A DNA stretch of 40,618 bases, from assembly GCA_024692165.1 (NCBI GenBank), contig JAILMY010000091.1:1-40618 (forward strand), read 5' to 3'. The notes beneath the pieces are model-generated. The model worked only from the letters and a program-made list of their open reading frames with translations, did no database searches and was not told where the DNA came from. This document shows, in pieces, positions 16,831-25,447 of the stretch (its first letter is position 1; each line of letters begins with the position of its first letter). A program made the translations under genes and the position numbers. The DNA is from Butyrivibrio sp. (GTDB taxonomy: Bacteria > Bacillota > Clostridia > Lachnospirales > Lachnospiraceae).

Positions 16831-18945
16831 TTAGTACTTAATATACTTCCACAACAATAGTGCCAACCGTTTCTTGACCCCAGCAACGACAGGTGCCGAT
16901 TTAAAGGTAATATTTTCCCCATATACCTTTGCCAGCTCTTTCCTATCCTGCTTGTCTGTAACATTTCTATAAATGTATTTGATTCTTTCCAACAATGCGA
17001 TACGGCTATACTCTATAAGCTCTGTATCATTCTTCTCTTCAAAAAACTTTATTCTATCAGTAAGTGCTGTAATAAGGTAGCCACCTCTATTCCCAAGGCT
17101 TCCACCCATAATGCCTGCTGTACGCTGATAATACTTATAATATGGATCAGGAGTATATGCAACAATTCTTGCTTCATACAACAGTTTATATACTGTTGCC
17201 TCATCCTCATGAAGCGCCCCGACAGGAAATCTGATATTTTCAAACAAACTTCTTCTATACAGCTTATTCCATGCCACTGTACAAATATTGTTTGTTATTG
17301 TCATCTGCTTAACAGCTTCACGTCCACTAAAGGTCCCCGGAGTAGAATTTGTAAAAAGTTCTTCCCTGCCGCTTTCATCATAATCGTCCCAAACGCAGGA
17401 GATACCACACGCTACAATGTCAGCATTATCCCTGCAGAGTCGATCATACATAGATACCAAAGCATCTTTCTGCAAAAAATCATCACTGTCGCAAAAAAAT
17501 ACATATTCACCGGTAGCATTATCAAGTCCGGTATTCCTTGCACCGGATAAGCCCTGATTTGCCTGGTGGATAACCTTTACCCTGGAATCCCTCTTTGCAA
17601 AGCTATCGCATAACTCACCGGAGTTATCAGTAGAACCGTCATCTATCAGCAATACCTCGATATTAGTATATGTCTGTTCCAAAAGAGAATTAACACATTT
17701 CTCAAGATAATGCGACACATTGAAAATCGGAACTACGATTGATATTTTATCATTATGACCGGCCACGTCAATAATTCTTACAAAGCCGCCATAATAATTC
17801 TTAATATCAAAGTCAGCAACATCCCTTGCCCTTGCATAGGCTCTTTTTCCTAATTCGTTTCTAAGATCCTTATCAGATGCAAGTCTAAGCATAGCATCTG
17901 CAAGCTTAGTTGTAAAATCTCCACTTTTCTCTACAATTAAGGCGCCGTCGCCAACCACTTCAGGCAGAGCTCCGGAATTGGTAGTTATAAGTGGAAGCCC
18001 TCTGCTCATGGTTTCCAATGCTACCAGACCAAATGGCTCTTCGTTCATAGTCGGCATTACTACAACATCATAGTCATTATATTTGCGACTCATATCCGAT
18101 GTAGATATACGCCTTTTACAGTTTATCCCATCTTGCTTCCCGGCCAGATTACGGACCTGCTTCTCATATTTTGTCTGATTGGATGAAAAGCCTATAATAT
18201 CAAGGCTAATCCTGCTTCTTATCTCCGAACCAGCCAAAACCAAGAGCTTATCATAGGCCTCAACCAGTTCAAGAACTCCCTTTTCAGGTATAATTCTACC
18301 GGCATATAAAAAACGGACTTTATCCGTCTTCTTTTCTTCTAACTCGGCAAAGTCACCAGCAACCTCTGTACCATTGTAAAGTACATGCACTACGGCTTCG
18401 CCTGCATATCTCAAAATCTGGCTTTTAATGTACTTACTGACAGCAATAAACTGAACTCCTTTTGATGCGAGTTCTCTAAGCCCTTTAGGACTTCTGTATA
18501 TATCAACATCATTGTGCATATGAAAAAATATAGGAAACTCATATGCCTTCCTGCTAATATCAACAATCTTTCTGGCTATTGAAACCTGATTCTCAACAAT
18601 GACAGCATCATAAGGCTCATCAAGATCAAGTAGTCTCTCCTCAAAAGCTTCAGCTATGTTCTTATCAAATAATCTATAGCCTTCACTTCCCTCTACTGTC
18701 CTATGCGCCTTATCCAGAAATCTGTCCATCAATCTCTGTGTATTATTATAATATACACTGATCACACGTGTTCTACGCAGTTGATCATTCTCATCGTTGT
18801 CATCATATATAGAAAAGAGATCAATGGAAAGCTCTTCTTGTATTTCATTGTCAGAAACTATCCTTGTGATAAGTTCTTCGACTGCGCCCCCCATAGTTGC
18901 TGGCACAGGGAGTATACAAGGAGTTATTATCGCAATTCTTTTCAT
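16831..18945 (-). CDS. Two-domain glycosyltransferase: GT4 plus GT2
   Basis: A 704-residue fusion. Residues 1-392 form a GT-B enzyme of family 4: TMGGAVEELI near the N-terminus, FLYAGRIIPEKGV (212-224) and the E-x7-E signature EPFGLVALE (E303, E311). Residues 400-704 form a GT-A family 2 enzyme: ISIVVPIFNVSHYLEKCVNS, LLIDDGSTDNS and DSDD (486-489). One polypeptide could therefore add two consecutive sugars. The leader is unusual: two overlapping hairpins (18958-19017) lie just before the start, and the ribosome binding site (TTAGG) is weak. Confidence 0.92.
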   Translation of the reverse strand: MKRIAIITPCILPVPATMGGAVEELITRIVSDNEIQEELSIDLFSIYDDNDENDQLRRTRVISVYYNNTQRLMDRFLDKAHRTVEGSEGYRLFDKNIAEAFEERLLDLDEPYDAVIVENQVSIARKIVDISRKAYEFPIFFHMHNDVDIYRSPKGLRELASKGVQFIAVSKYIKSQILRYAGEAVVHVLYNGTEVAGDFAELEEKKTDKVRFLYAGRIIPEKGVLELVEAYDKLLVLAGSEIRSRISLDIIGFSSNQTKYEKQVRNLAGKQDGINCKRRISTSDMSRKYNDYDVVVMPTMNEEPFGLVALETMSRGLPLITTNSGALPEVVGDGALIVEKSGDFTTKLADAMLRLASDKDLRNELGKRAYARARDVADFDIKNYYGGFVRIIDVAGHNDKISIVVPIFNVSHYLEKCVNSLLEQTYTNIEVLLIDDGSTDNSGELCDSFAKRDSRVKVIHQANQGLSGARNTGLDNATGEYVFFCDSDDFLQKDALVSMYDRLCRDNADIVACGISCVWDDYDESGREELFTNSTPGTFSGREAVKQMTITNNICTVAWNKLYRRSLFENIRFPVGALHEDEATVYKLLYEARIVAYTPDPYYKYYQRTAGIMGGSLGNRGGYLITALTDRIKFFEEKNDTELIEYSRIALLERIKYIYRNVTDKQDRKELAKVYGENITFKSAPVVAGVKKRLALLLWKYIKY

Positions 18946-18957
18946 ATCAATAGACCT

Positions 18958-19017
18958 AAAAAGAGGTCACTTTTATTTGTTTTCACATCAAACAAAAGCA
19001 ACCTCATAATTACGAGG
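18958..19017 (-). terminator. Weak terminator or attenuator between the 307-aa and 704-aa genes
   Basis: Read on the minus strand, hairpin 1 is a near-palindrome (19002-19017, CCTC-TAATTA-GAGG) followed by TTGCTTTTGTTT. Hairpin 2 pairs GAGGT (19001-19005) plus the following CTTTT with AAAAG and ACCTC (18963-18967), and is followed by TTTTT (18958-18962). The two share GAGG and exclude one another. They may form a leaky terminator or an attenuator ahead of the glycosyltransferase genes. Confidence 0.45.
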
Positions 19018-19032
19018 CAATCCGAAATCAAA

Positions 19033-19956
19033 TTACCTTTTCTTAATATATACAATTATCAGAATAATTGAAACCACCATCGCAATAAGTGAAACAATCT
19101 GGCCTGCCAATAATATATATCCATTTGTCTGAGCAGATTCAGAACTTGTGCTGCCTTCATTTTCGACATTCACACTATATGTACCAAGGTTAGTTTCAAC
19201 TGTTTCTCCATTAGCATCAGAATAGGTCAATGTAATATCTACATTCTGAGCACCGGTCTGAACAAAAGTAATATAATAGTCTTTAAGATAGGACTTTCCT
19301 GCACTGATTGCTCCCAGATCTATTACCTTACTATCATTATCAACATTTCCCGTAATGGTAAGCTTAGCATCATTGATACTGTCTGCACTGTTATTGACAT
19401 AGTTGACACTAAGAAGTGATTTACCATACACAGTTGCTTTTGGACTAACATCAATAGACTTAACAGCAAGAGCACTTCCGTTTGAAGTAGGAAGAACAAT
19501 AGTAGCTGTATTTGAAAGTCTTGCTCCGCGACTTTCAAATCCTATTGTGCAGATAAGGTCAATGGCATTTCCTCTAAATTCAGGACTGATAGTTATTGGA
19601 ACAGTTGCTGTACTTGTTTTGTTAGCACCTATGCTTCCAACATAAACCTGATTATCACTTCCATATGTTGGATATACCATACCGGAATTGCTTGATAAAG
19701 TAACTATAACATTATTAGCAACGATAGATGAGCTGGCGTTATGTAAATTGATATTAACCTTAACATCATTACCAGCCTCAACTATTCCTTCAGCTATATC
19801 ATAATTGGCTATCTCTACAAAAGCAACCGTAGCACCTGCGAGCTGCTGCGTATCCTCTTCCACTGCCATAGCAACGATTTTAGTATTAAATAAAACCAGA
19901 AGCATTGCCAAAAGGCAACAAACGCTTGTTTTAACTGCAAATAAAATCTTTTTCAT
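19033..19956 (-). CDS. Membrane-anchored extracytoplasmic protein of unknown function
   Basis: A 307-residue protein. It has an N-terminal signal peptide (hydrophobic 9-24, cleavage plausible after VAMA), two beta-rich modules (about 40-150 and 155-270) and a C-terminal membrane helix (about 280-303) ending in KKR. The beta modules resemble CARDB/NEW3-type Ig-like folds (NINLHNASSSIVANNVIVTL; later SVNYVNNSADSINDAKLTIT), but I recognise no specific family. It begins 3 nt after the CpsD-like gene, with an AGAGGAAA site, so it belongs to the wzz-cpsD unit. A role as an outer partner of chain-length control or export is an inference from position only. Confidence 0.8.
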   Translation of the reverse strand: MKKILFAVKTSVCCLLAMLLVLFNTKIVAMAVEEDTQQLAGATVAFVEIANYDIAEGIVEAGNDVKVNINLHNASSSIVANNVIVTLSSNSGMVYPTYGSDNQVYVGSIGANKTSTATVPITISPEFRGNAIDLICTIGFESRGARLSNTATIVLPTSNGSALAVKSIDVSPKATVYGKSLLSVNYVNNSADSINDAKLTITGNVDNDSKVIDLGAISAGKSYLKDYYITFVQTGAQNVDITLTYSDANGETVETNLGTYSVNVENEGSTSSESAQTNGYILLAGQIVSLIAMVVSIILIIVYIKKR

Positions 19957-19959
19957 AGT

Positions 19960-20679
19960 TTATTTCCTCTTAGCCTTCTTGCCTGATTTCTTGGCATATT
20001 TCTCATTCTGGAAGTAATCATAATCCTCATGATACATAACATATTGATCCATGTCTGTTTTATTGATTATTGTTCCAACCAAATTAGCCTTGACCTCAGT
20101 AAGTGCATTGGCTGCATCTACAAGACCATTCTTGGAAGTCTCACCAATAGCAGACACAAGAATTGTGGCGTCTGCGTTAACTGCAATAACTTTTGCATCC
20201 ATAGCCGCTTTAACAGCAGGCATATCAAAAATAATAAAGTCAAAAGACTTATAAAGCTCTTTTTTAACTTCATTCATCTTGTTTGAAACAAGAAGTCTGA
20301 CAGGATTGTCAATAAGTTCACCGCAAGGAATATATGAAAGATTCTCAGTTGTAGTATCTGCAATAACCTTATCAAACGCAATTTTACCCATGAGATAATC
20401 TGATAAACCGTACTTGGTATTTGCATTAAGTCTCTTATAACGGTTCTTCTTTCTCATATCTCCATCAACAAGAACTGTCTTCCATCCTGAACTTGCAAGA
20501 GCTGCTGCAAGATTGATAGATACTGTTGTAGAACCATCACCTGCCTCACATCCGCACACAACAAAGCTCTTATATCCATGCTGCTTCTTAAGAATGTGAA
20601 GATTCATGACCGCCTGATCAAAAGCATCATTTAATACATAATTATCGTTTTTATAAATTTCTAACTTCTCAACTGCCAT
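19960..20679 (-). CDS. CpsD/CapB-type tyrosine-kinase-like ATPase with altered Walker A
   Basis: A 239-residue cytoplasmic MinD-like ATPase of the bacterial tyrosine kinase group. It has the P-loop region GCEAGDGSTT (43-52), Walker A' VLVDGDMR (69-76) and Walker B FIIFDMPA (148-155). The C-terminal tail is rich in Tyr (YVMYHEDYDYFQNEKY, about 213-228) before a basic end, as expected for autophosphorylation. The usual Walker A lysine (GEGK[ST]) is Ser50 here, so catalytic activity is uncertain. It lies downstream of the Wzz-like membrane partner that normally activates it. AGGAGA precedes the ATG. It should regulate polymer length and export. Confidence 0.87.
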   Translation of the reverse strand: MAVEKLEIYKNDNYVLNDAFDQAVMNLHILKKQHGYKSFVVCGCEAGDGSTTVSINLAAALASSGWKTVLVDGDMRKKNRYKRLNANTKYGLSDYLMGKIAFDKVIADTTTENLSYIPCGELIDNPVRLLVSNKMNEVKKELYKSFDFIIFDMPAVKAAMDAKVIAVNADATILVSAIGETSKNGLVDAANALTEVKANLVGTIINKTDMDQYVMYHEDYDYFQNEKYAKKSGKKAKRK

Positions 20680-20711
20680 GTGTCGCTTCTCCTAATAACT
20701 AACGTCTGGAA

Positions 20712-21416
20712 TCACTTATCATCAGGGATGATTCCGATTATAGGTAACTGGTTTCTAATTGTTGCCTCGCGAATAGTACGTACCTTTCTGTCGATAATCT
20801 CAAACAGAACTACCACTGCACTTGCGATTACAAAGCCTGCAAGGCCAAAAATAATCCTATTTATCCACGCCTGTCTGCTTGCATCATATGCAACATATGT
20901 AGAATGTGCACTATCAAGAGTCTTTACAGAATCAGTCTTAAGAATATTGGACATCTCTATAGCATAAGACTCTGCAGCAGCATCTGCCATAGCCATTGAA
21001 AGATCAGGGTCATTGGTTGTAGCAACAAATGAAATAATAGTAGCTGAACTGTTAAGGAAATTGGTTGTAGTATTCTTACTCTTTGCAGATGAATTTACAC
21101 TTACAAGACTCTGAATGTCAGCAGCACTGATATCACTACGTCCCATGAGAAGGGCTGCTCTCTGGCTAACCTTGTATGATTTAGCCACATCCAGATATGC
21201 GTTCATAGCTGTAACAGCTGCTGTCGCCTCTGAATATGAATTTTCTGCTGCAGCGTATACAGTAGCTACTGCACCATACCTATCTTCCTCAATATCAAGA
21301 GTTACTCCGCAACCAACTATAAAAAACAAGATTGTTATCAACAATATAAACTTTAATCTTTTAAATAGGGCTCTAACGATTCGTACAATATCTATCTCAA
21401 ACTCGTTTTTATACAT
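20712..21416 (-). CDS. Chain-length determinant / polysaccharide co-polymerase (Wzz, CapA/YveK type)
   Basis: A 234-residue protein. It starts MYKNEFEIDIVRIVRALFKR, then a membrane helix (about 22-40), an extracytoplasmic region rich in small residues (about 45-185) and a second helix (about 190-210), followed by RTIREATIRNQLPIIGIIPD, typical of the cytoplasmic tail that contacts CpsD. This is the Gram-positive arrangement, with the kinase on a separate polypeptide. The ATG at 21416 was preferred to an earlier frame opening at 21446 because AGGAGGAAGGA lies just upstream of it. A clear promoter lies at 21494-21522. It sets the chain length of the polymer with CpsD. Confidence 0.9.
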   Translation of the reverse strand: MYKNEFEIDIVRIVRALFKRLKFILLITILFFIVGCGVTLDIEEDRYGAVATVYAAAENSYSEATAAVTAMNAYLDVAKSYKVSQRAALLMGRSDISAADIQSLVSVNSSAKSKNTTTNFLNSSATIISFVATTNDPDLSMAMADAAAESYAIEMSNILKTDSVKTLDSAHSTYVAYDASRQAWINRIIFGLAGFVIASAVVVLFEIIDRKVRTIREATIRNQLPIIGIIPDDK

Positions 21417-21493
21417 AAAGCTCTTCCTTCCTCCTATGTGCAACAAGGGAATATTTATTCATCCCATATAGATTTTAGATTACAACGGCTAAA

Positions 21494-21522
21494 ATTATAA
21501 CATTAGTTTTTTAAAATGTACA
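21494..21522 (-). promoter_or_regulatory. Promoter of the wzz-cpsD unit
   Basis: On the minus strand TGTACA, a 17-nt spacer and TATAAT (bases 21494-21499) with a TG one base upstream of the -10. The layout and hexamers are the same as in the promoter at 15641-15669. It lies about 78 nt before the start codon and downstream of the terminator at 21604-21649. Confidence 0.75.
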
Positions 21523-21603
21523 CACTTAAAAATCACCAACTTTTCATTTTATATTATCGTTATAATATTCAAATTCACTATATTCCGCAAACCGATGAGC
21601 CAT

Positions 21604-21649
21604 AAAAAAAGGCAAGGAAGCCTGACAGTTTACATCCTACTTCCTCGCC
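21604..21649 (-). terminator. Intrinsic terminator after the 822-aa beta-helix gene
   Basis: A 10-bp stem, GGCGAGGAAG (21640-21649) with CTTCCTTGCC (21611-21620), one wobble pair and a 19-nt loop, followed on the minus strand by seven T (21604-21610). It lies 22 nt after the stop at 21672. Confidence 0.88.
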
Positions 21650-21671
21650 CAAATTCCCTTGTACAATATTA

Positions 21672-24140
21672 CTAATTAGCTACAAGCGTTGCTACAGCAG
21701 CATCATTGTATGTAATTTTTTTGACATTAGTGGTAACATACATACTTTTATTGCCTACATTTGTAGTATTCCCGGAAACAAGCAGCTGATCTTTTGCGCC
21801 AGTAACACTGGAACACGAAAGCGCAGTGCTCTTTGAACCACTTCCATTAACCGTTATATCATTTTCCGAGTATGTAATTTTTCTTGTGGAATTGGCACTC
21901 TCTAGTTTAACTACAACATTTTTTGTCCCTGCATCAGAATTAATTCTATTATTCGAAATTGTGATAGTCTGATTAGCAGCGGCAACAAAGCTCTTCTGAT
22001 CGTAAATATTTATCGCATTACCTTTCAGGCCTTTGATATTAAACTCATTATTCAAAACAGATATACTGTTTCTGGAATTAGCAACAGATAAATAAGAAAT
22101 ATAATCCGACTCCGGAGTAATAATATTATCAGTTATCGTTACTGTGTTTATAGGCTTAATAACCTTGACCAAAACTCCACTGCTGTAATTATCTATTGTG
22201 TGACCATTTGTCGTATACGGTTCTCCTGCTCCTCCGTACACCTTATTGCCAATAATCTCCATAGGCCAGCTACCTGTCTGCCCAGCTCTCTGAGTAGTAT
22301 AGATAGCAGCTTTACAATGCTTTATTGAAATAGTGTTATTAAATATTTCAGCCGTTCCATAGGCGCGTATTCCGCAGCCGTAATCACCTAAAATATTATT
22401 ATTTTTGATAAGAGTTTTTGAATATCCATCCTGCCCTTTATTGCAAATATAACCTTCACCGGATCCGCCGTTCTTTATATAGTTTCCTTTTACAGTCAGA
22501 CATCTGACCTTTGTGTATACTGCCTCTCTGTCATTACCGTACCCAATCAGGTTTTTAATCGTATTCCTTGAAATTACAGCTATATCCGCACGAATTGCTA
22601 TAAAGTTGGCATTTATGCAGTGCCTTACGCTTTCATCAAATTCATCTGCAGTATATAGATTTTCAAAAGTATTACCTGATATATCAATATTCTTGGCCTG
22701 TGTAAAATTGACATTGGCAACATCCCCAACCCAAATCGCTGCAATTTGTCCGCTTGATGTGGTCCTGCTTCCAATGTTTATAAAAGTATTATTCGTATAA
22801 CTTGATTTTACCGTATTAACACCATGATAGATTGCACAACCTCCAATATTGGTAAATGTACATCCGGTTACTGTGTCACTTTGAAAATAACCTTCATCCT
22901 TTGTTATTGCCCAGGATACATAGTCTGTATCAGTAAAAACACAGTTTGTATACTCTATATTTTGAGCACCTTTAGGCGATGTACAAAACATTGTCCTTGC
23001 ATTAAGCGCCTCATAAGTATTCCATATAGCTCTTAAACATGCGCCTTTACATGTAAGTTCTCTCAATGTCAAACCATAATGCGCTCTGAAATTCAGATTA
23101 AGCAAAGTACTTTTGTCAGAACCCTCTCCAACTATAGCAACCCCATGTGGAATTCCTATTTCCTTACAGTTTAGATTATAGGTTCCCTCAGGGATAACTA
23201 CAGTATTTGCTCCGGAAGCAAGTGCCTTTGTCAGATATGCCGAATCATCATTTTTACCATTTCCAACTGCTCCAACCTGCCTAATGTTTATTGAATCGGA
23301 AAACACGAGATTCGCATATAATCCATTTGCAAGCTTTACATTAATAGTTCCTGCGGTATCCGAAGCCTGGTAGTCAGCTATTCCGCCATCATTAGCAGCA
23401 TAGTATCCTTTTACTCGGATAAGATAGCCACTTTGAATATTCTTGGCTGCTGCCATGTCCGCCACTGTGGAATACACCTTGTTATATGTAACTTTATTTC
23501 CGTTGGCATCATAATCCTCAAACTCTTCATCCAAAGAAATGTCGTTTTCTTTGGTCAAAGACAGACCTGCTTTTAAGCTCCCAAGTATAAGAGATTCGTC
23601 AATGGATTCAAAATCTATTTCACTGTCAAATGTATCATCAATATCTGATGTCACTGTATCTTCATCGATGTTTTCGTCAGATTCTTCTGTAGTTTCCTCA
23701 TCTGTAATCTCATCCGAATCGTTCGCTTTTTCCTCTTTTTCAGTATTTTCGTCTGATTTCTCAGTAATCTCCTCATCGATATTCTCGTCTGATTTCTCAG
23801 TCAGTTCCTCATCGATATTCTCGTCTGATTTTTCCGTGCTCTCCTCATCAACTTCTTCACCGGATTCTTCCGTTACGATCTCCTCACCAGTGTTTTCATC
23901 AGCTTCCTCTGTTTGTGCCTTTTCCTCGGTGTCTTTGGTTAGTTCCCCGTTATTGTACGTGATATCTGCATCAGTTAAGTACTCTTCAGTAATAACTTCA
24001 AAGCACTTTTCTTCAATATCACCTTCACTAGTTCTTACAGGCCTTAGGCCAAAGCATGTCAAAAGACAAAGCACAGATAAAGCAACACACGCAACCAGCA
24101 ATACTCCTTTTTTCACCTGTCGTCTCCTCCTTTTCTTCAT
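21672..24140 (-). CDS. Membrane-anchored right-handed beta-helix protein (pectate-lyase-3/tailspike-like), 822 aa
   Basis: It has a basic start and one membrane helix (about 12-31), then a Glu/Ser/Asp-rich linker (about 40-210) with 12-residue repeats of the form EKSDENIDEE. A tailspike-like entry module follows: TVADMAAAKNIQSGYLIRVK, GYYAANDGG and SINIRQVGAVGNGKNDD (282-299). The right-handed parallel beta-helix runs from about 300 to 822. Residues shared exactly or nearly with its two paralogs are NANFIAIR (510-517), GYGNDREAVYTKV (533-545), GEGYICNK (561-568) and GCGIR (588-592). The fold includes lyases, hydrolases, epimerases and binding proteins, so the activity is not predictable. It is monocistronic: terminators lie on both sides and a -10 at 24205. 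An AGGTG site precedes the ATG. Confidence 0.85.
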   Translation of the reverse strand: MKKRRRRQVKKGVLLVACVALSVLCLLTCFGLRPVRTSEGDIEEKCFEVITEEYLTDADITYNNGELTKDTEEKAQTEEADENTGEEIVTEESGEEVDEESTEKSDENIDEELTEKSDENIDEEITEKSDENTEKEEKANDSDEITDEETTEESDENIDEDTVTSDIDDTFDSEIDFESIDESLILGSLKAGLSLTKENDISLDEEFEDYDANGNKVTYNKVYSTVADMAAAKNIQSGYLIRVKGYYAANDGGIADYQASDTAGTINVKLANGLYANLVFSDSINIRQVGAVGNGKNDDSAYLTKALASGANTVVIPEGTYNLNCKEIGIPHGVAIVGEGSDKSTLLNLNFRAHYGLTLRELTCKGACLRAIWNTYEALNARTMFCTSPKGAQNIEYTNCVFTDTDYVSWAITKDEGYFQSDTVTGCTFTNIGGCAIYHGVNTVKSSYTNNTFINIGSRTTSSGQIAAIWVGDVANVNFTQAKNIDISGNTFENLYTADEFDESVRHCINANFIAIRADIAVISRNTIKNLIGYGNDREAVYTKVRCLTVKGNYIKNGGSGEGYICNKGQDGYSKTLIKNNNILGDYGCGIRAYGTAEIFNNTISIKHCKAAIYTTQRAGQTGSWPMEIIGNKVYGGAGEPYTTNGHTIDNYSSGVLVKVIKPINTVTITDNIITPESDYISYLSVANSRNSISVLNNEFNIKGLKGNAINIYDQKSFVAAANQTITISNNRINSDAGTKNVVVKLESANSTRKITYSENDITVNGSGSKSTALSCSSVTGAKDQLLVSGNTTNVGNKSMYVTTNVKKITYNDAAVATLVAN
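23660..23831 (-). repeat. 36-bp in-frame repeats coding the acidic linker
   Basis: A 25-base segment starting CCTCATCGATATTCTCGTCT on the plus strand occurs identically at 23771-23795 and 23807-23831, 36 bp apart. Degenerate copies lie at about 23732-23759 and 23660-23683. They encode the EKSDENIDEE-type units of the 822-aa protein. Confidence 0.8.
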
Positions 24141-24204
24141 TTTTTCGCACCTATTTAAGACTTACTTGGGGTACTTATGCCTTGGAACAAAAACATTTCC
24201 TAGC

Positions 24205-24210
24205 ATTATA
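24205..24210 (-). promoter_or_regulatory. Likely -10 element of the 822-aa beta-helix gene
   Basis: A perfect TATAAT on the minus strand lies about 65 nt before the start codon at 24140, downstream of the terminator at 24262-24303. No good -35 is seen at 16-18 nt, so an activator may be needed. A TTTTCGTAAA decamer (24217-24226, plus-strand reading) lies just upstream. Confidence 0.5.
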
Positions 24211-24261
24211 CTACATTTTTCGTAAATATTCATCATTTTTGTGAAAATTAAGATAATTGTA

Positions 24262-24303
24262 ATAAAAGGCTGCAATATCAGATACCTCCGATATTGCAGC
24301 CTT
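24262..24303 (-). terminator. Intrinsic terminator after the acyltransferase-3 gene
   Basis: A perfect 14-bp stem (24266-24279 with 24290-24303, AAGGCTGCAATATC) and a 10-nt loop, followed on the minus strand by TTATT. It lies about 93 nt after the stop at 24396. Confidence 0.88.
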
Positions 24304-24395
24304 GCAACATTTTATTATGTTATTTATTTATTACTTTTAACGTAATAATATCACTGGTTACACTGTTTCCTGCTCTCGTTTTTCCCAACTGTCTT

Positions 24396-25394
24396 TTATT
24401 TGTTTTTCTTTTTTCCGATCAGAATTGGACATACTTTACCGAACACAACCGATACAATTGTACAAATGATGCACGCCAAAACCGTAATAACAATACTTAT
24501 CAGTAGTGAAAAGTCGTTGGTCCCCAATCCAATGCGGCGGAACACTTTTGCCAACTGAGCAACAATTATCCCATTCAACAAGTATACCACAAGTGTATTC
24601 TGTCCCATAACTGAAATTAGTCCGGTCAGTTTATTAGACTTTAATCGTGAAGAAACATAAATACAACATGTAATACCTGTAAATATCATTACCAGGCAAA
24701 TAACAGGATTATAATACGATGTACTATGGAAATCCATAGTCTGGCCGGGATAAAAAATCAGGCTGACAGTTACAAGAACTCCATAGACAATCAGAGACAA
24801 CACAAAGGTCAAAAGCTTATTGTATCCATCCATAATCTGATCTTTGTGGATAAAAAAGCATTTACCTGACATTGCAAAAAGGACGCCTGTCAACGCAGTA
24901 TCCATGGTCCAAATATTTAGTACTTCCACATCTCTAAGCATAATTCCCAGAAAGAAACACACAAGGCTGGCAATAAGCGTAAGTACTTCATTTTTTCTAA
25001 GCGCGTGGAACAGAACATAACATAGTATATTTGTGATTATAAAGCTGGTAATGAACCAGTGGCTCTGCCCCAACAGAAAGTCCTTTGTATAAGAGAATGC
25101 CTTCTCCCAATTACCACTTATCACATAGCTGATTGCATAAAAAGGAAATAGTGAGAAAACAACCCATGGAATAATCAATCTATAAATCAGTCCCTGAATA
25201 AATGTTTTAAAATCTTTATTAAGGCCGATAAAAAATCCCGAAAGGAAATAAAACAAAGGCATTTTTATAGGATTGATAAACTGATAAAATGTATCATTTT
25301 CATATACATGACCAAGAATGACCAGGAACATGGCCAGTGCTCTCAGCAGATCTATCCATTCTTCTCTTTTTTTTATACTATTTGTGTTACTCAT
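24396..25394 (-). CDS. Acyltransferase family 3 membrane protein
   Basis: A 332-residue polytopic membrane protein. The N-terminus carries the Arg-X10-His motif of the family (Arg18, His29 in IDLLRALAMFLVILGH), followed by PLFYFLSGFFIG. About ten helices are predicted by eye, and the C-terminus ends with a KKKNK tail. It should transfer an acyl group, usually acetyl, onto an extracellular sugar. The start is the ATG at 25394; a TTG-initiated frame at 25406 adds four residues and has no better ribosome binding site. It is 41-54 nt downstream of the MBOAT gene and shares its transcription unit. Confidence 0.87.
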   Translation of the reverse strand: MSNTNSIKKREEWIDLLRALAMFLVILGHVYENDTFYQFINPIKMPLFYFLSGFFIGLNKDFKTFIQGLIYRLIIPWVVFSLFPFYAISYVISGNWEKAFSYTKDFLLGQSHWFITSFIITNILCYVLFHALRKNEVLTLIASLVCFFLGIMLRDVEVLNIWTMDTALTGVLFAMSGKCFFIHKDQIMDGYNKLLTFVLSLIVYGVLVTVSLIFYPGQTMDFHSTSYYNPVICLVMIFTGITCCIYVSSRLKSNKLTGLISVMGQNTLVVYLLNGIIVAQLAKVFRRIGLGTNDFSLLISIVITVLACIICTIVSVVFGKVCPILIGKKKNK

Positions 25395-25447
25395 TTTTAG
25401 ATCCAATTTTCTCTGGTGCCATCACCCTTTATTCTGGTTCAAGGCCA

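Noticed and set aside
23660-23831. Regularly spaced repeats that could suggest a CRISPR array
   Set aside because: The repeats are in frame, code for an acidic linker, have spacers that are themselves degenerate repeats, and no cas genes are near.
23539-24225. Long plus-strand open frame rich in Ser
   Set aside because: It is the antisense reading of the Glu/Asp-rich linker of the 822-aa protein; acidic codons read backwards give Ser/Phe-rich frames. No ribosome binding site or family match.
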